Made by a program: the position numbers and the translations under genes. Below, in pieces: positions 7,616 to 7,898 of a stretch of DNA of 7,898 nucleotides. Numbering within the stretch: the stretch's first letter is position 1; each line of letters begins with the position of its first letter. Under the pieces are notes generated by a model. The model saw nothing but the letters and a program-made list of their open reading frames with translations. It searched no databases and was not told the DNA's origin. The stretch lies in assembly GCA_017629615.1 (NCBI GenBank), contig JAGBWT010000126.1:1-7898 (forward strand). The letters are read 5' to 3'. The DNA is from Alistipes sp. Its GTDB lineage: Bacteria > Bacteroidota > Bacteroidia > Bacteroidales > Rikenellaceae.

Positions 7616-7898
7616 TCACTCGCTCCCCAATTTTTTCAAAAAATCGTCCAGACCGACAGCATCTTCGACCCTATGGTCGCCACTTCGCGTACGACGCAAC
7701 GAGGTCAGATAGGCTCCGCTATCCAACGCCTCGCCAATCTCCTGGGCCAAAGAGCGGATATATGTACCCTTGCTGCACTCGACACGAATACGGATACGAG
7801 GCATATCGTACTCCTCCAAAACGATGGAATAGATATTGATAAGAGCCTTGCGTAACTCAACCTCCTCGCCCGCTCTCGCAAACTCATAGGCGCGCATA
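7616..7898 (-). CDS. truB: tRNA pseudouridine(55) synthase TruB, C-terminal part (partial at right edge)
   Basis: TruB isomerises uridine 55 in the T-loop of nearly all tRNAs. The visible 93 or so residues contain the C-terminal hallmarks of the family: RAYEFARAGEEVELR, then CSKGTYIRSLAQEIGEAL, then GAYLTSLRRTRSGDHRVEDA. The TGA stop is at 7616-7618, only about 20 residues after the VEDA block, so this is a short-tailed TruB without an extra PUA domain. The Met codon at 7895-7897 is internal, not a start: family members read GKRAYE-like sequence here, and the catalytic Asp of the GxLDPxAxG motif lies upstream, beyond the right edge. The gene precedes queA in the transcription direction. The 92-bp gap after it is A/T-rich and has a run of six T (7597-7602, minus strand) but no stem before it, so read-through into queA is plausible. 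Confidence 0.96.
   Translation of the reverse strand, partial: MRAYEFARAGEEVELRKALINIYSIVLEEYDMPRIRIRVECSKGTYIRSLAQEIGEALDSGAYLTSLRRTRSGDHRVEDAVGLDDFLKKLGSE

Noticed and set aside
7511..7855. 114-codon plus-strand frame beginning with a hydrophobic stretch ([14 protein letters not shown]), resembling a small exported protein
   Set aside because: It starts in the queA 5' end, crosses the A/T-rich gap and then runs antisense to truB, and the hydrophobic part comes from that low-complexity gap.

Overview
The window looks like chromosomal DNA from a member of the Bacteroidales, possibly near Alistipes/Rikenellaceae. This rests on the standalone GT5-type 'glycogen/starch synthase' fragment next to a DUF4270-type lipoprotein, a topoisomerase I without zinc fingers, an exported C1B (bleomycin-hydrolase-like) peptidase, and A-rich leaders without clear Shine-Dalgarno sites. 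The genus is a guess. No mobile element, CRISPR array, tRNA or rRNA was seen, and the window reads as ordinary core genome.

Layout from left to right. (1) The last 64 codons of a plus-strand L-rhamnose/H+ symporter (RhaT family) enter from the left edge. (2) A perfect 17-bp inverted repeat lies in the short convergent gap and probably terminates transcription on both strands. (3) Every other gene is on the minus strand. In transcription order, right to left, they are truB (3' part only), queA, a short GT5-like protein, a DUF4270-like lipoprotein, topA and a secreted C1 peptidase. The GT5-like and lipoprotein genes overlap, and topA and the peptidase gene are 7 bp apart, so each pair is probably co-transcribed. 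A hairpin in the 113-bp gap between the lipoprotein gene and topA may separate the two pairs. truB/queA (92-bp gap) and queA/GT5-like (51-bp gap) could form a longer run of co-directional transcription.

Function. TruB and QueA are both tRNA-modifying enzymes (pseudouridine-55 and queuosine-34). TopA relaxes negative supercoils. The peptidase is predicted to leave the cytoplasm. The least understood part is the overlapping pair of a GT-B 'half enzyme', which lacks the usual nucleotide-sugar-binding lysine motif and the whole C-terminal lobe, and a large lipoprotein with no assigned role. It is the best candidate here for undescribed biology, but the sequence gives no mechanism.

The genes strongly avoid TTA, CTA and TCA codons. 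This leaves very long open frames on the opposite strand, in codon register with the real genes; I treat these as artefacts. The intergenic gaps are all under 120 bp.
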